Shown: positions 53,474 through 62,434 of the stretch, piece after piece | Layout: every line of letters begins with the position of its first letter | How positions within the stretch are numbered: the first letter of the stretch is position 1 | Assembly: GCF_009908315.1 (NCBI RefSeq) | Contig: NZ_JAAATW010000001.1 | Coordinates: 930,001 to 994,000 of the forward strand | DNA from: Paragemmobacter ruber | GTDB lineage: Bacteria; Pseudomonadota; Alphaproteobacteria; Rhodobacterales; Rhodobacteraceae | Length of the DNA: 64,000 bases | Reading direction: 5' to 3' | Notes under the pieces: model-generated | Seen by the model: only the letters and a program-made list of their open reading frames with translations | Database searches by the model: none | Told to the model about the DNA's origin: nothing | Translations under genes and position numbers: made by a program

Positions 53474-54646
53474 CTATTGCAGATCGCGGAACGCCGCCTG
53501 CATCCGCTCCACCGCCTCCACCACCATCGCGCGCGGCGCGGCGATGTTGAACCGCAGAAAGGTCTCGCCCCCCGTGCCAAAGGCATCGCCATGGTTTGTG
53601 GCGATCCGCGCCTCCTTCTGCACCCGTCCGATAAACTCCGCAGGCGCCATCCCGGTGCCGGAAAAATCCAGCCAGGCCAGATAGGTCGCCTCCAGCGGCA
53701 TGGACCGCAGCCCCGGTATCGCGGCCATCCCTGCGTCAAAGACCCGACGGTTCCCCTCCAGATAGGCCATCAGCGCATCCACCCACGCCGCCCCCTCGGG
53801 CGTGTAGGCCGCCGTCGCCATATGCATCCCGAAACTGTTCCCCGAAATGCCCAGCGCCATGATCTTCGCGGCAAACTTCACGCGCAGCGCGGGGTCCGCG
53901 ATGATCACATTCCCCGTATGGCTGCCCGCGATGTTGAAGGTCTTGGTCGTGGCCGTCATCATCACCAGCCGGTCCGCGATCTCCGGCGCGGCCAGAGGCA
54001 TCGGCAGATGCCGCTGCCCCGGATAGACCAGGTCATGGTGAATCTCGTCCGACACAAGGATCAGGTCATGCCGCTTGCAGAAATCGGCCACCCCCCGCAA
54101 CTCGGACGCGGTCCAGACCCGCCCGCCCGGGTTGTGGGGAGAGCACAAGATGAACATCCGCTCCCGCCCCGTCATCAACCCGTCCCAGGCGGCGAAATCC
54201 ATCTCATAGCGCCCATCGACCAAGGTCAGCGGACATTCCCGCACCTCGCGCCCCGCCGCTTTGATCGTGCGGGCAAAGGCGTGATAGACGGGCGTCGTCA
54301 GCACCACCCCATCCCCCGGCGCGGTAAAGGCCTCCAGACACAGCCCTGTCCCGTTCACCAGACCATGCGTGGTGAAGATGTCCCCCGCCGCCACGTCCCA
54401 GCCGTGCCGCGTCTTCATCCACCAGCGGATCGCCTCCAGATAGGCGCGGTCATCCCCGAAATAGCCATAGATGCCATGCGCCGCCATCCGCTCCACCGCC
54501 GCCTGCACGATGGCCGGGGGCCGGAACTCCATATCCGCGACCCACATCGCCAACCCACCCTCGGCCGGAACGCCGTAAAGCTTCTCCATCATGTCCCATT
54601 TCACGCAATGGGTGCCGATGCGGTTGATCGGGGTGTCAAAGTCCAT
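53474..54646 (-). CDS. MalY/PatB family PLP-dependent beta C-S lyase
   Basis: A 390-residue fold-type I enzyme. The start MDFDTPINRIGTHCVKWDMM followed by MWVADMEFRPPAIV is typical of MalY/PatB cystathionine beta-lyases. Other motifs are SPHNPGGRVWTASEL, SDEIHHDLVYPG and the PLP-Lys in TATTKTFNIAGSH. These enzymes cleave cystathionine, cysteine or S-conjugates to pyruvate, ammonia and a thiol. The upstream region carries five GGAAC half-sites, so expression may be regulated. Confidence 0.88.
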   Translation of the reverse strand: MDFDTPINRIGTHCVKWDMMEKLYGVPAEGGLAMWVADMEFRPPAIVQAAVERMAAHGIYGYFGDDRAYLEAIRWWMKTRHGWDVAAGDIFTTHGLVNGTGLCLEAFTAPGDGVVLTTPVYHAFARTIKAAGREVRECPLTLVDGRYEMDFAAWDGLMTGRERMFILCSPHNPGGRVWTASELRGVADFCKRHDLILVSDEIHHDLVYPGQRHLPMPLAAPEIADRLVMMTATTKTFNIAGSHTGNVIIADPALRVKFAAKIMALGISGNSFGMHMATAAYTPEGAAWVDALMAYLEGNRRVFDAGMAAIPGLRSMPLEATYLAWLDFSGTGMAPAEFIGRVQKEARIATNHGDAFGTGGETFLRFNIAAPRAMVVEAVERMQAAFRDLQ

Positions 54647-54656
54647 GTCAGCCCTC

Positions 54657-54758
54657 TGTTCCAGTTGTCGCCGCCACGCATACCAAGGCGGAACACACGT
54701 TCCAATCAGGAAATTGATGCAACAGCAGTGTTCCAGATAACAACAATATCGCGGAACA
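54657..54758. promoter_or_regulatory. Array of GGAAC/GTTCC half-sites between malY and def
   Basis: Five copies of the same half-site lie in 102 bases: TGTTCC 54657-54662, GGAACA 54690-54695, GTTCC 54699-54703, TGTTCC 54729-54734 and GGAACA 54753-54758. The middle pair forms the dyad GGAAC-ACAC-GTTCC. The 222-base gap serves the divergent malY-like and def genes and is more AT-rich than its surroundings. The arrangement suggests a regulator binding cooperatively, more likely for the malY side. Confidence 0.5.
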
Positions 54759-54868
54759 TAATTCTCAATTTGTGCAAGATTTCGGGAGCACTTTCTGCCC
54801 CCGAACCCTTACCTGCCCACCGCGTCCCGCCATTGCACCCAAGGGGCCTTTTCCGCTATCCAACCCCC

Positions 54869-55390
54869 ATGATCCGCCCCATCCTGATCCATCCCGACCC
54901 GCGCCTCAAGAAACTCTGCGACCCCGTCGTCGAGATCACGGCCGACATGGGCAAACTGGCCGAAGACATGCTGCAGACGATGTATGATGCCCCCGGCATC
55001 GGCCTTGCCGCGCCACAGGTGGGCATCACCAAACGTCTGATTGTCATGGATTGCGTGAAGGGCGATGACGAACCGCCCCGCCCCCTCGTCCTCTTCAACC
55101 CCGAAATCACCTGGGCGTCAGAAGAGCTTTCGACCTATGACGAAGGCTGCCTCTCCATCCCCGACCAATATGCCGAAGTGCAGCGCCCCGCCGAGGTGCG
55201 CGTCCGCTGGACGGGGCTCGATGGCAAGCCACAGGAAGAACAGTTCGCGGGTCTCTGGGCCACCTGCGTGCAGCACGAGATCGACCACCTCAACGGCAAG
55301 CTCTTCATTGATTATCTGGGTCCGCTCAAACGCCAGATGATCACCCGCAAGATGGAGAAACTGAAGCGCGAACGCGCGCGGCAGGGCTGA
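54869..55390 (+). CDS. def: Peptide deformylase
   Basis: A 173-residue metalloenzyme that removes the formyl group from nascent proteins. All three motifs are intact: GIGLAAPQVG (about residue 50), EGCLSIP with the metal Cys (about 98) and QHEIDHLNG with two metal His and the catalytic Glu (about 140). The start MIRPILIHPDPRLKKLCDPV is typical of the main cellular enzyme. First of three deformylase-like genes in a row, joined to the next by TGATG. Confidence 0.95.
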   Translation: MIRPILIHPDPRLKKLCDPVVEITADMGKLAEDMLQTMYDAPGIGLAAPQVGITKRLIVMDCVKGDDEPPRPLVLFNPEITWASEELSTYDEGCLSIPDQYAEVQRPAEVRVRWTGLDGKPQEEQFAGLWATCVQHEIDHLNGKLFIDYLGPLKRQMITRKMEKLKRERARQG

Positions 55391-55893
55391 TGGCCGTCCT
55401 TCCCATCCTGCGCTGGCCGGACCCGCGCCTCGCCACGCCCTGCACGCCCGCCACCCCCGACGCGGCAACCCGCGCCCTCGCGCAGGACATGCTGGAAACG
55501 ATGTATGCCGCCCCCGGGCGCGGCCTTGCCGCACCGCAGGTGGGCGCCCTGATCCGGCTCTTCGTCATGGATGCGACGTGGAAAGACGGCCACCCCGTCC
55601 CGCGCATCCTGCTCAATCCCGAAATCCTGTGGTCTTCCCCGACCACCGCCATCGGTCCCGAAGGCTGCCTCTCCATCCCCGGCCTCACGGCCGACATCCC
55701 CCGCGCCACGGAAATCCGCCTCCGCTGGACCGATCTCGATGGCCACCGCCACGAAGAAACCCTCACCGGCTTCGCCGCCATCTGCGCCCAGCATGAGATC
55801 GACCATCTCGATGGCCGCGTCACCTTTGACCGCCTCCCCCCGGCCCAGCGCGCCGCACTGGAAGCGGCCTATCTCGCAGGCCATCCCGCATGA
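55390..55893 (+). CDS. Second peptide deformylase
   Basis: A 167-residue paralogue of the preceding gene with all catalytic motifs retained: GRGLAAPQVG (Arg in place of Ile), EGCLSIPG and QHEIDHLDG. It should be an active deformylase. The sequence between motifs is quite different from the first copy, so the duplication is old. It overlaps the first copy by 1 base and the third by 4, and belongs to the def-fmt operon. Confidence 0.9.
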   Translation: MAVLPILRWPDPRLATPCTPATPDAATRALAQDMLETMYAAPGRGLAAPQVGALIRLFVMDATWKDGHPVPRILLNPEILWSSPTTAIGPEGCLSIPGLTADIPRATEIRLRWTDLDGHRHEETLTGFAAICAQHEIDHLDGRVTFDRLPPAQRAALEAAYLAGHPA

Positions 55894-56393
55894 CCGCCCG
55901 CCCCTGCCTGCCCTGGCCGCATCCCATCCTGAAAACCCCTGCCGCGACGGTCGCGGTGATCACCGATGACATCCGCGCCATCTGGGCCGACATGATCGAC
56001 ACGATGGAGGCGATGCCCGGCTACGGCCTTGCCGCGCCGCAGATCGGCATCCCGCTGCGCCTTGCCGTGGTGGATTGCTCCACCGAACGCGGGCAGGCCA
56101 TCCGCATGGCCAACCCCGAAATCCTGCATGCCAGCGTCCAGCCGCGCACGCATGAGGAAGCCTCGCCCAACCTCCCTGGCGTCTCGGCGCTGATCGAACG
56201 CCCCCGCGCCGTCACGGTCCGCTTCCTGAACGACAGGGGCGAAATCGAAGACCGCGACTTCGTCCATCTCTGGGCGACCTCCGTCCAGCACCAGATCGAC
56301 CATCTCGCAGGCAAGATGTATTTCGACCGCCTCTCACCGCTCAAACGCAAGATGCTGCTGGCCAAGGCGGAAAAGCTGCGGAGGCGTGGATGA
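55890..56393 (+). CDS. Deformylase-like protein lacking catalytic residues
   Basis: A 167-residue member of the deformylase fold. The first motif is intact ([10 protein letters not shown]), but the EGCLS motif is replaced by EASPNLPG, losing the metal-binding Cys. The HEIDH motif reads HQIDH, with Gln for the catalytic Glu. It therefore cannot work by the standard mechanism. The frame is intact and the C-terminal [20 protein letters not shown] is well kept, so it is not a decaying pseudogene. A regulatory or ribosome-associated role is possible. It overlaps fmt by 4 bases. Confidence 0.88.
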   Translation: MTARPCLPWPHPILKTPAATVAVITDDIRAIWADMIDTMEAMPGYGLAAPQIGIPLRLAVVDCSTERGQAIRMANPEILHASVQPRTHEEASPNLPGVSALIERPRAVTVRFLNDRGEIEDRDFVHLWATSVQHQIDHLAGKMYFDRLSPLKRKMLLAKAEKLRRRG

Positions 56394-57286
56394 AAATCGT
56401 TTTCATGGGCACGCCCGATTTCTCCGTCCCCGTGCTGCAAGCCCTTGCCGCCCAGCACACCATCCTTGCCGCCTATACCCAGCCCCCGCGCCCCGCAGGC
56501 AGGGGCAAAGAGCTGCGCCCCACCCCCGTCCATGCCGCCGCCAGCGCATTGGGCATCCCTGTCCGCCATCCCGTCAGCCTGAAATCCCCCGAAGAACAGG
56601 CCGCCTTCGCCGCGCTTGATGCCGATGTGGCCGTCGTCGTGGCCTACGGCCTGATCCTGCCGCAGGCGATCCTCGATGCGCCCCGCGCGGGCTGCCTCAA
56701 TATCCACGCCTCGCTCCTGCCCCGCTGGCGCGGCGCGGCCCCCATCCACCGCGCCATCATGGCAGGCGATGCGGAAACCGGCATCTGCATCATGCAGATG
56801 GAGGCAGGCCTCGACACCGGCCCCGTCCTGATGCGCCAATCCACCCCCATCGGGGCCGAGGAAACCACCCAAGGCCTGCATGACCGCCTGTCGCAGATGG
56901 GCGCTGCCCTGATCCTCAACGCGCTCGACCACCTGCCCCGCCTAACCCCCGAACCACAGCCTTCCGAAGGCGTCACCTACGCCGCCAAGATCGACAAGGC
57001 CGAGTCGCGCATCGACTGGTCCCGCCCCGCCCCAGAGGTTGACCGCCAAATCCGCGCCCTGTCCCCCTTCCCTGGCGCATGGTGCATGGCGGGGGGCGAA
57101 CGCCTCAAATTGCTCCGCTCCCGCCTCGCCACCGGCGCTGGCGCGCCCGGAACCGTTCTCCACGGCCTCACCATGGCCTGCGGCACCGGCGCGGTTGAGG
57201 TCACGCTCGCCCAGCGCGAAGGCAAAAAGGCCCAGTCCCCGCAGGAATTCCTCAACGGCATCACCCTGCCCGCCCGGCTCGAATAG
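56390..57286 (+). CDS. fmt: Methionyl-tRNA formyltransferase
   Basis: A 298-residue enzyme that formylates initiator Met-tRNA using 10-formyl-tetrahydrofolate. It has [20 protein letters not shown] at the start, the catalytic block [33 protein letters not shown] and the C-terminal tRNA-binding domain starting at [21 protein letters not shown]. It ends the def-def-def-fmt operon; coupling of formylation and deformylation genes is common. Confidence 0.95.
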   Translation: MKIVFMGTPDFSVPVLQALAAQHTILAAYTQPPRPAGRGKELRPTPVHAAASALGIPVRHPVSLKSPEEQAAFAALDADVAVVVAYGLILPQAILDAPRAGCLNIHASLLPRWRGAAPIHRAIMAGDAETGICIMQMEAGLDTGPVLMRQSTPIGAEETTQGLHDRLSQMGAALILNALDHLPRLTPEPQPSEGVTYAAKIDKAESRIDWSRPAPEVDRQIRALSPFPGAWCMAGGERLKLLRSRLATGAGAPGTVLHGLTMACGTGAVEVTLAQREGKKAQSPQEFLNGITLPARLE

Positions 57287-57354
57287 GGACTGTCGGCGCA
57301 TCTGGACGGACGGCGCATCCTGCGCCACACTTTCCGCGCAAATCGGAGGCGCCC

Positions 57355-57591
57355 ATGCCCATCCTCATCCTCATCGTCATCGGGGCCGCTGCCGGCTTCC
57401 TCGCCACCCGCTTCATGCGGGTGCAGACCGATGTCCTGACAACCATCGCCATCGGCATCGGTGGCGCATTGGTCGGCTGGGGGCTTCTGCGGTTCCTCGT
57501 CTCGGTCACCGGCTGGGTCGCGGCCTTCGTGGGCGCGGTGATCGGGGCCGTGGCGCTGATCTGGCTCTGGCAGAAATACGTCGCGAAGTAA
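57355..57591 (+). CDS. Small GlsB/YeaQ/YmgE-type membrane protein
   Basis: A 78-residue protein with three hydrophobic helices (LILIVIGAAAGFLATRFM, a Gly-rich middle helix and VAAFVGAVIGAVALIWLW). The Gly-rich helix pattern resembles the transglycosylase-associated GlsB/YeaQ family of stress-linked membrane proteins. ATG 57355 follows CGGAGG. Function unknown. Confidence 0.6.
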   Translation: MPILILIVIGAAAGFLATRFMRVQTDVLTTIAIGIGGALVGWGLLRFLVSVTGWVAAFVGAVIGAVALIWLWQKYVAK

Positions 57592-57597
57592 CGCGCC

Positions 57598-58086
57598 TCA
57601 GCCCAGCCGCCGCGCCGCATCCTTCAGCTTGAAGCCCGCCCCGCCCGCAGCCTCCCACAGCAGGCGCCCCTGCCATGCAGCAAACAGGATCGCCGCCGCA
57701 TCCGCCCGGCAGCCCTGCTTGGCCATCAGCACCCGCTCCACATCGGCACGCCACGCCGCCGCCAAGGCGGCAGCCTCCGGGTCTGACCGGCTCGCCACCA
57801 CCAGCGGCAGTAGGTCCTCCGCCCCCAACAGCTTCAGGAAACCCTGCGCGGTCTCCTCCGCGGCCGCGGCCGCATCGGCCGCCTCTCCCTGACGCGCCCA
57901 CCCCCGCCGCAGCGCCGCACGCAGCATCCCCGATCGGTCCCCGTACCGCTGCACCAGCGTCGGCGGGGCAAGACCGCAGGCCTTCGATACCGCCCCAAAG
58001 GATACGGCCCCCTCTCCCTTCGCCATCAACAGCGAAAGTGCGGCATCAAGGATCACGTCATCGGATATGCTGCGCGGCCTGCCCAT
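57598..58086 (-). CDS. TetR/AcrR-family regulator
   Basis: A 162-residue short TetR regulator starting at ATG 58086. The helix-turn-helix is visible in ISDDVILDAALSLLMAKGEG and FGAVSKACGLAPPTLVQRYGDRSGML. The C-terminal ligand domain is Ala-rich and short. Its target is not obvious; the adjacent TRIC gene on the same strand lies 44 bases upstream in transcription order. Confidence 0.82.
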   Translation of the reverse strand: MGRPRSISDDVILDAALSLLMAKGEGAVSFGAVSKACGLAPPTLVQRYGDRSGMLRAALRRGWARQGEAADAAAAAEETAQGFLKLLGAEDLLPLVVASRSDPEAAALAAAWRADVERVLMAKQGCRADAAAILFAAWQGRLLWEAAGGAGFKLKDAARRLG

Positions 58087-58130
58087 GACAAAACGAATAG
58101 CCGTTCGCCAATAATCGGGCAAGCACCGGC

Positions 58131-58796
58131 TTACCGCTTGGGCGACCCCGGTCGCGGCGGCCGCGCCTTGTAGACCGGCAACCGCCAGCCAAGGCCAAGG
58201 CTCCCCGCCCGCAGCACCAGCGTGACCACCGCGCAGGCCAGCAGCATCTGCCACCCGGCCGCCCCCGCAAGACCCAGCAGAACCGCCGCCCCCGCCCCGC
58301 AAAAGGCGCAGGTCACATAAAGCTCCCCCTGCTTCAGCACCAGCGGCACCTCGTTGCACACCACATCGCGCAGCAAGCCACCCATGCAGCCCGTCACCAT
58401 CCCCATCACCAGAATCACAGGCCAGCCCAGCCCCTCGGCCAGCGCCACCCCCACCCCCGCGGGCACCGCCACGGCCAGCGCAAAGGCATCCAGCCATTCC
58501 AGCGCGCGATATCGGCTCTCCAACCGATGCGCCCCAAAGAACACCACCACCGCCGCCCCCGTCGCCACCGCCAGCAGGGCCGGATCCCCGATCCAGACCG
58601 GCGGGCGCGACAGGATCACGTCCCGCACCGTCCCACCGCCCACCGCCGTCAGGCAGGCGATGAAGATGAACCCCACGATATCCAGCTGCGACCGGCTGGC
58701 CACAAGGGCGCCGGTCAAGGCAAAGATGGCAACCGATCCATAATCCAGCGCCGATAGCAGCGCCTCAGCCGGCAGCGGAAACCCCGGCGCGATCAT
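58131..58796 (-). CDS. TRIC/UPF0126 family membrane channel protein
   Basis: A 221-residue protein with two repeats of three membrane segments: [20 protein letters not shown] with [20 protein letters not shown], then [20 protein letters not shown] with [16 protein letters not shown]. This duplicated Gly-Gly-x-x-Arg-Asp pattern is typical of bacterial TRIC homologues (YicG/YadS), which form trimeric cation channels. It overlaps rnhA by 4 bases. Confidence 0.9.
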   Translation of the reverse strand: MIAPGFPLPAEALLSALDYGSVAIFALTGALVASRSQLDIVGFIFIACLTAVGGGTVRDVILSRPPVWIGDPALLAVATGAAVVVFFGAHRLESRYRALEWLDAFALAVAVPAGVGVALAEGLGWPVILVMGMVTGCMGGLLRDVVCNEVPLVLKQGELYVTCAFCGAGAAVLLGLAGAAGWQMLLACAVVTLVLRAGSLGLGWRLPVYKARPPRPGSPKR

Positions 58797-59266
58797 GCGC
58801 CCTGCGCCCGCGACGTCAGCTTGAACGGCGCCATCCCGGCCCGCGCCAGGGCATCCGCCCGCTCATTCTCGGCATGGCCCGCATGACCCTTGATCCAGCG
58901 CCACTGCACCTGGTGCCGGGCCTGCGCCTGATCCAGCCGCTGCCACAGATCGGCGTTCTTCACCGGGTCCTTCCCCGCCGTGCGCCAGCCGTTGCGCTTC
59001 CAGCCATGGATCCACTCCGTCACGCCATTCTTCACATAGGCGCTGTCGGTCACCACCGTGATCTCCGACGGCTTCGCCAGCGCCTCCAGCGCCGAAATCG
59101 CCGCCAGCAGTTCCATCCGGTTGTTGGTCGTCAACCCTTCACCACCCGACAGCTCGCGCTCCTTCACAACCGCGCCGCCCTCGCGCGCGATCAGCAAGGC
59201 GCCCCATCCCCCGGGCCCCGGATTGCCCGAACAGGCCCCGTCGGTATAGGCGAATAGCTCAGGCAT
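58793..59266 (-). CDS. rnhA: Ribonuclease HI
   Basis: A 157-residue endonuclease that degrades RNA in RNA-DNA hybrids. The catalytic acids are present: Asp in [17 protein letters not shown], Glu in [11 protein letters not shown], Asp in [11 protein letters not shown] and Asp in ENERADALA, with [12 protein letters not shown]. The start at 59266 follows AGGAG. Confidence 0.95.
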   Translation of the reverse strand: MPELFAYTDGACSGNPGPGGWGALLIAREGGAVVKERELSGGEGLTTNNRMELLAAISALEALAKPSEITVVTDSAYVKNGVTEWIHGWKRNGWRTAGKDPVKNADLWQRLDQAQARHQVQWRWIKGHAGHAENERADALARAGMAPFKLTSRAQGA

Positions 59267-59317
59267 CGGCGGCTCCTCTTTCCCGTGCTTTAGGAACATC
59301 GTCCCGCATCGACAAGC

Positions 59318-59392
59318 CCCTTCATCTTGGCAAAAATACCCTCAGGGGGTGAGGAGCGTCAGCGACGAGGGGGCGGAACGCCCCCTGCAACG
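59318..59392. repeat. GC-rich interspersed repeat downstream of a DUF3429 gene
   Basis: CTTCATCTTGGCAAAAATAC at 59319 matches the repeat at 44153 with two changes. It is followed by CAGGGGGTGAGGAGCGTC and the stem GGGGGCG / CGCCCCC (about 59369-59385). It lies in the gap between rnhA and the DUF3429 gene; no gene is seen in 59267-59405. Confidence 0.65.
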
Positions 59393-59405
59393 CCCGCCAC
59401 GGGGA

Positions 59406-59861
59406 TCACCCCATCAGGATCGGCACCGCCAGACAGGCCAGAACCACCGCCGTCAACAGAACCCGCAGCCGCATCCACCAGCGCGGGGCAAGACCCTGCA
59501 GCGAAAAGAAATAGTCCAGCATCAAAAGACCCGCAAACCCCGCCGCCAGATTGACCGCCGCATTTCCCGGATCGCCATTCACCATGAAAAAGGCCCACAG
59601 CGCCGGAACCACAGACAGGGCATAGCCTACCGCGGCCTTTGCACCACTCGTCTTGGCGGCAAAGCCCCACAGCACGCCCGACATGAAGGACAGGATCACC
59701 ACCCCATAGGTCAGGCTGACATAGGTCCCTCGGAACATCGGCGGCAGCCAAGGCCCGATCCACTGCCCGCTCGGCGGATAGGCCACATTCGCCGCCCCCC
59801 ACAGGAACGGGATCAGCCCGGCAAGACCAAGGATCAGGGCGGAACGGGGGATCGCTGTCAT
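59406..59861 (-). CDS. DUF3429 family membrane protein
   Basis: A 151-residue inner-membrane protein with five hydrophobic segments (ALILGLAGLIPFLWGAANVA at the start, then TYVSLTYGVVILSFMSGVLWG). It matches the DUF3429 pattern as I recall it. No function is known. It overlaps the YdeI-like gene by 4 bases. Confidence 0.75.
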   Translation of the reverse strand: MTAIPRSALILGLAGLIPFLWGAANVAYPPSGQWIGPWLPPMFRGTYVSLTYGVVILSFMSGVLWGFAAKTSGAKAAVGYALSVVPALWAFFMVNGDPGNAAVNLAAGFAGLLMLDYFFSLQGLAPRWWMRLRVLLTAVVLACLAVPILMG

Positions 59862-60307
59862 GTCAGGCTCTGGATCATCGCATCAATCCGCTTCGCGCGC
59901 GTGGGCGCGGTCTTCGCGGTGCCGATCTGATACAGCATCCCGCGCCGCTTGCCAGCCGTCAGCCCGTCCCACACCGCCGTCAGGCCCGCCGCCCGCAGCG
60001 CCAGCGCCACATCCTCGGGCGTGTCCACCTGATCATCCGGCGCGGGCCGCAGCCGCACCTCCAAAGGCTCTCCCGGCGCGATCCCCGCGCGGTCAAGCAG
60101 CGATTGCCCGGCCCAGAGGAACACCCCCTCCACCACCGGCACGCGCGACAGGGCAAGGTTCACCCAATGCTCGTTGATCTCGCCTTCCACCCGCTTCGCC
60201 GCGCCCAGCGTGGCCACCGCCTCATCCGGAAGCCGCAGGATGGTGTAGGTGGCCTTGCCCCATTCCAGCGGCTCCACCACGCCCTCGAAGGAAACCCAAC
60301 CGCTCAC
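59858..60307 (-). CDS. YdeI/OmpD-associated (DUF1905-type) protein
   Basis: A 149-residue soluble protein. The N-terminal beta-rich part ([21 protein letters not shown]) resembles DUF1905. The C-terminal helix ([23 protein letters not shown] then RAKRIDAMI) resembles the YdeI/OmpD-associated family. No function is established. It overlaps ispH by 4 bases. Confidence 0.7.
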   Translation of the reverse strand: MSGWVSFEGVVEPLEWGKATYTILRLPDEAVATLGAAKRVEGEINEHWVNLALSRVPVVEGVFLWAGQSLLDRAGIAPGEPLEVRLRPAPDDQVDTPEDVALALRAAGLTAVWDGLTAGKRRGMLYQIGTAKTAPTRAKRIDAMIQSLT

Positions 60308-61254
60308 GCAGGCTCACGCAGGATGCGCGGCACCTTGAACTCCACAGTCTCCACCGCCGTCTCGACCATCTCGACCGTGGTCGCAAACCGCGCGCGGAAG
60401 GCGTCGATCACCTCATTCACCAGAACTTCGGGCGCGCTCGCCCCCGCCGTGATGCCGACCGACCGTATCCCCTCCAGCGCGCGCCAGTCGATATCCACCG
60501 CCCGCTGGATCAGTTGCGCATAGGCGCAGCCCGCATTGGCCCCCACCTCCACCAGCCGCTTCGAATTCGAAGAATTCGGCGCCCCGATCACCAGAAGCGC
60601 GTCGATCTTCCCCGCCATCGCCTTCACCGCCATCTGGCGGTTCGTGGTCGCATAACAGATGTCGTCATGCGCGGGCGCGAGGATCGCCGGGAACCGCGCC
60701 TTCAGCGCCGCCGCGATATCCGCCGTGTCATCCACCGAAAGCGTCGTCTGCGTGATGAAGGCCAGCTTGCCGGGATCCCGCACCGTCAGGGTCGCCACAT
60801 CAGCGACCGTCTCGACCAGCAGCACCTCGCCCGGCGGAAGCTGCCCCATGGTCCCCACCGTCTCGGGGTGGCCTGCATGGCCGATCATGATCATCTGCAG
60901 CCCGTTCTCGTGATGCCGCGCCGCCTCGTTATGCACCTTGGTTACAAGGGGGCAGGTCGCATCCACCGCGATCATCTCGCGCCGCGCGGCCTCGGCGGGC
61001 ACGGCCTTGGGCACGCCATGGGCAGAAAACACCACCGGCCGATCCAGCGGACACTCATCCAGCTCCTCGACAAAGACCGCCCCCTTGGCGCGCAGCCCAT
61101 CCACCACAAACTTGTTATGCACAATCTCGTGGCGCACATAGACGGGGGCGCCCCACTTTTCCAACGCCATCTCCACGATCTTGATCGCGCGGTCCACACC
61201 CGCGCAGAACCCGCGCGGCGCGGCGAGGTACAGGGTCAGGGGCGGCAGGCTCAT
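60304..61254 (-). CDS. ispH: 4-hydroxy-3-methylbut-2-enyl diphosphate reductase
   Basis: A 316-residue iron-sulfur enzyme for the last step of the MEP isoprenoid pathway, forming IPP and DMAPP. Cluster Cys are in [26 protein letters not shown] and [11 protein letters not shown]. Substrate His are in HEIVHNKFV and [11 protein letters not shown], and substrate Ser/Asn in [11 protein letters not shown]. Length and motifs are normal. Confidence 0.96.
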   Translation of the reverse strand: MSLPPLTLYLAAPRGFCAGVDRAIKIVEMALEKWGAPVYVRHEIVHNKFVVDGLRAKGAVFVEELDECPLDRPVVFSAHGVPKAVPAEAARREMIAVDATCPLVTKVHNEAARHHENGLQMIMIGHAGHPETVGTMGQLPPGEVLLVETVADVATLTVRDPGKLAFITQTTLSVDDTADIAAALKARFPAILAPAHDDICYATTNRQMAVKAMAGKIDALLVIGAPNSSNSKRLVEVGANAGCAYAQLIQRAVDIDWRALEGIRSVGITAGASAPEVLVNEVIDAFRARFATTVEMVETAVETVEFKVPRILREPA

Positions 61255-61329
61255 CAGGCAACCTCTTGGTCGGATATCCCTGATGTAGGCGCAAAGCCGG
61301 GCCGGGTAAACCGCAACCTGCCCCTCATG

Positions 61330-61767
61330 TCAGCCCGCCAGTTGCAGCGTCAGCACGCCCAGAACCGCGTAACGCCCCGTTTTTGCCACCGTCACCAGCG
61401 CCACAAACAGCCAAAGCGGTGTGCGCAACGTCCCCGCGACCACCGTCAGCACATCGCCCAAGGGCAACCACGACAGCAAAAGCGACCACACACCCCAGCG
61501 GCGAAACCACGCCTCGGCCCGCCGCAGCGCATCTTCCGGGATGCGAAAGCGCTGCATCAACCCCAGTTGCACCATGCCGCGCCCCAGCGCGTAATTCAGG
61601 CAGGACCCCAGCACATTGCCCACCGATGCCACCAGCAGGATCAGCGCAAACTGCTCGGGCTTGGCCACGATCATGCCCGCGAACAGAATCTCCGACTGGA
61701 AAGGAACCAGCGTCGCGGCGACAAAGGCCGCGAGGAACAGGCCAAGCAGGGCAGAACCAAGGATCAT
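61330..61767 (-). CDS. YqaA/DedA-type membrane protein
   Basis: A 145-residue protein with about four hydrophobic helices (SALLGLFLAAFVAATLVPFQ, FALILLVASVGNVLGSCLNY, SLLLSWLPLGDVLTVVAG). The SEILFAGM and GNVLGSCLNYALGRG pieces match the small YqaA branch of the DedA/SNARE-associated superfamily, thought to be lipid transporters or scramblases. ATG 61767 gives family length; ATG 61797 is possible. Confidence 0.8.
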   Translation of the reverse strand: MILGSALLGLFLAAFVAATLVPFQSEILFAGMIVAKPEQFALILLVASVGNVLGSCLNYALGRGMVQLGLMQRFRIPEDALRRAEAWFRRWGVWSLLLSWLPLGDVLTVVAGTLRTPLWLFVALVTVAKTGRYAVLGVLTLQLAG

Positions 61768-61843
61768 GCGCCCCAGATGGCCACGGCGCACGCCCATCGC
61801 AAGCCGCCTGCGACATTGCCCGCTGCACGGGAAACAGGGACGC

Positions 61844-62434
61844 TCACCGCAGACGCCCGCGCCAGCGCGCCACGAATTCGGCGCGTGCCTGATCACCCGC
61901 AAAGGCGCGCGCGGGCAGGATCACCGCCTCATCCCGCCCGAATATCAGCAGCACATGCCGCCCCGTCTCGCGCAGATCGCGCAGCGATCGCGCGCCCAGA
62001 ACTCGGGGGGCCGCCCGGTCGGCACGATGTTCGATCACCCGATCCGGCCAGACCTCGACCCGCGTCTCGATGCGCGCCTGCGGGCCACCGACCTGCGCCT
62101 CGGCCCGCCGCCGCCGGTCCCACCGTTGGACCCCCCACACCAGAAGGGGCGGCAGCAGCAGGATGCAAATCGCCGCAGGCAATGTGTGCAGGCCCGGCAC
62201 TGTCTCCAGCTTGCCCGACAGGGCCTGCAGGACCAAGAACCCCGCAAACAGCCCCGCCACCAGCGCCAGCCGCGCGCGCTTGCGATGGGCGGGCGCCACG
62301 CGCTCCCACACGGCCGCGTCCTCCGCGCCCATGTCAAAGCGCAGCTCAAGCTCGGGCGCTGTGCCGGGCGCGCCACTGGGCGCGGGCGCCCGATCCCCCG
62401 GGCGCATCGCAGGCTCCATCACGGCGGCGCTCAC
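61844..62434 (-). CDS. Hypothetical two-helix membrane protein
   Basis: A 196-residue protein. After a hydrophilic start come two hydrophobic segments (LALVAGLFAGFLVLQALSG and LPAAICILLLPPLLVWGVQ), then a soluble domain with beta-rich VWPDRVIEHRADRA and HVLLIFGRDEAVILPARAF. The end resembles YcxB-like domains, but I cannot assign it. It overlaps the NYN gene by 4 bases. Confidence 0.6.
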   Translation of the reverse strand: MSAAVMEPAMRPGDRAPAPSGAPGTAPELELRFDMGAEDAAVWERVAPAHRKRARLALVAGLFAGFLVLQALSGKLETVPGLHTLPAAICILLLPPLLVWGVQRWDRRRRAEAQVGGPQARIETRVEVWPDRVIEHRADRAAPRVLGARSLRDLRETGRHVLLIFGRDEAVILPARAFAGDQARAEFVARWRGRLR

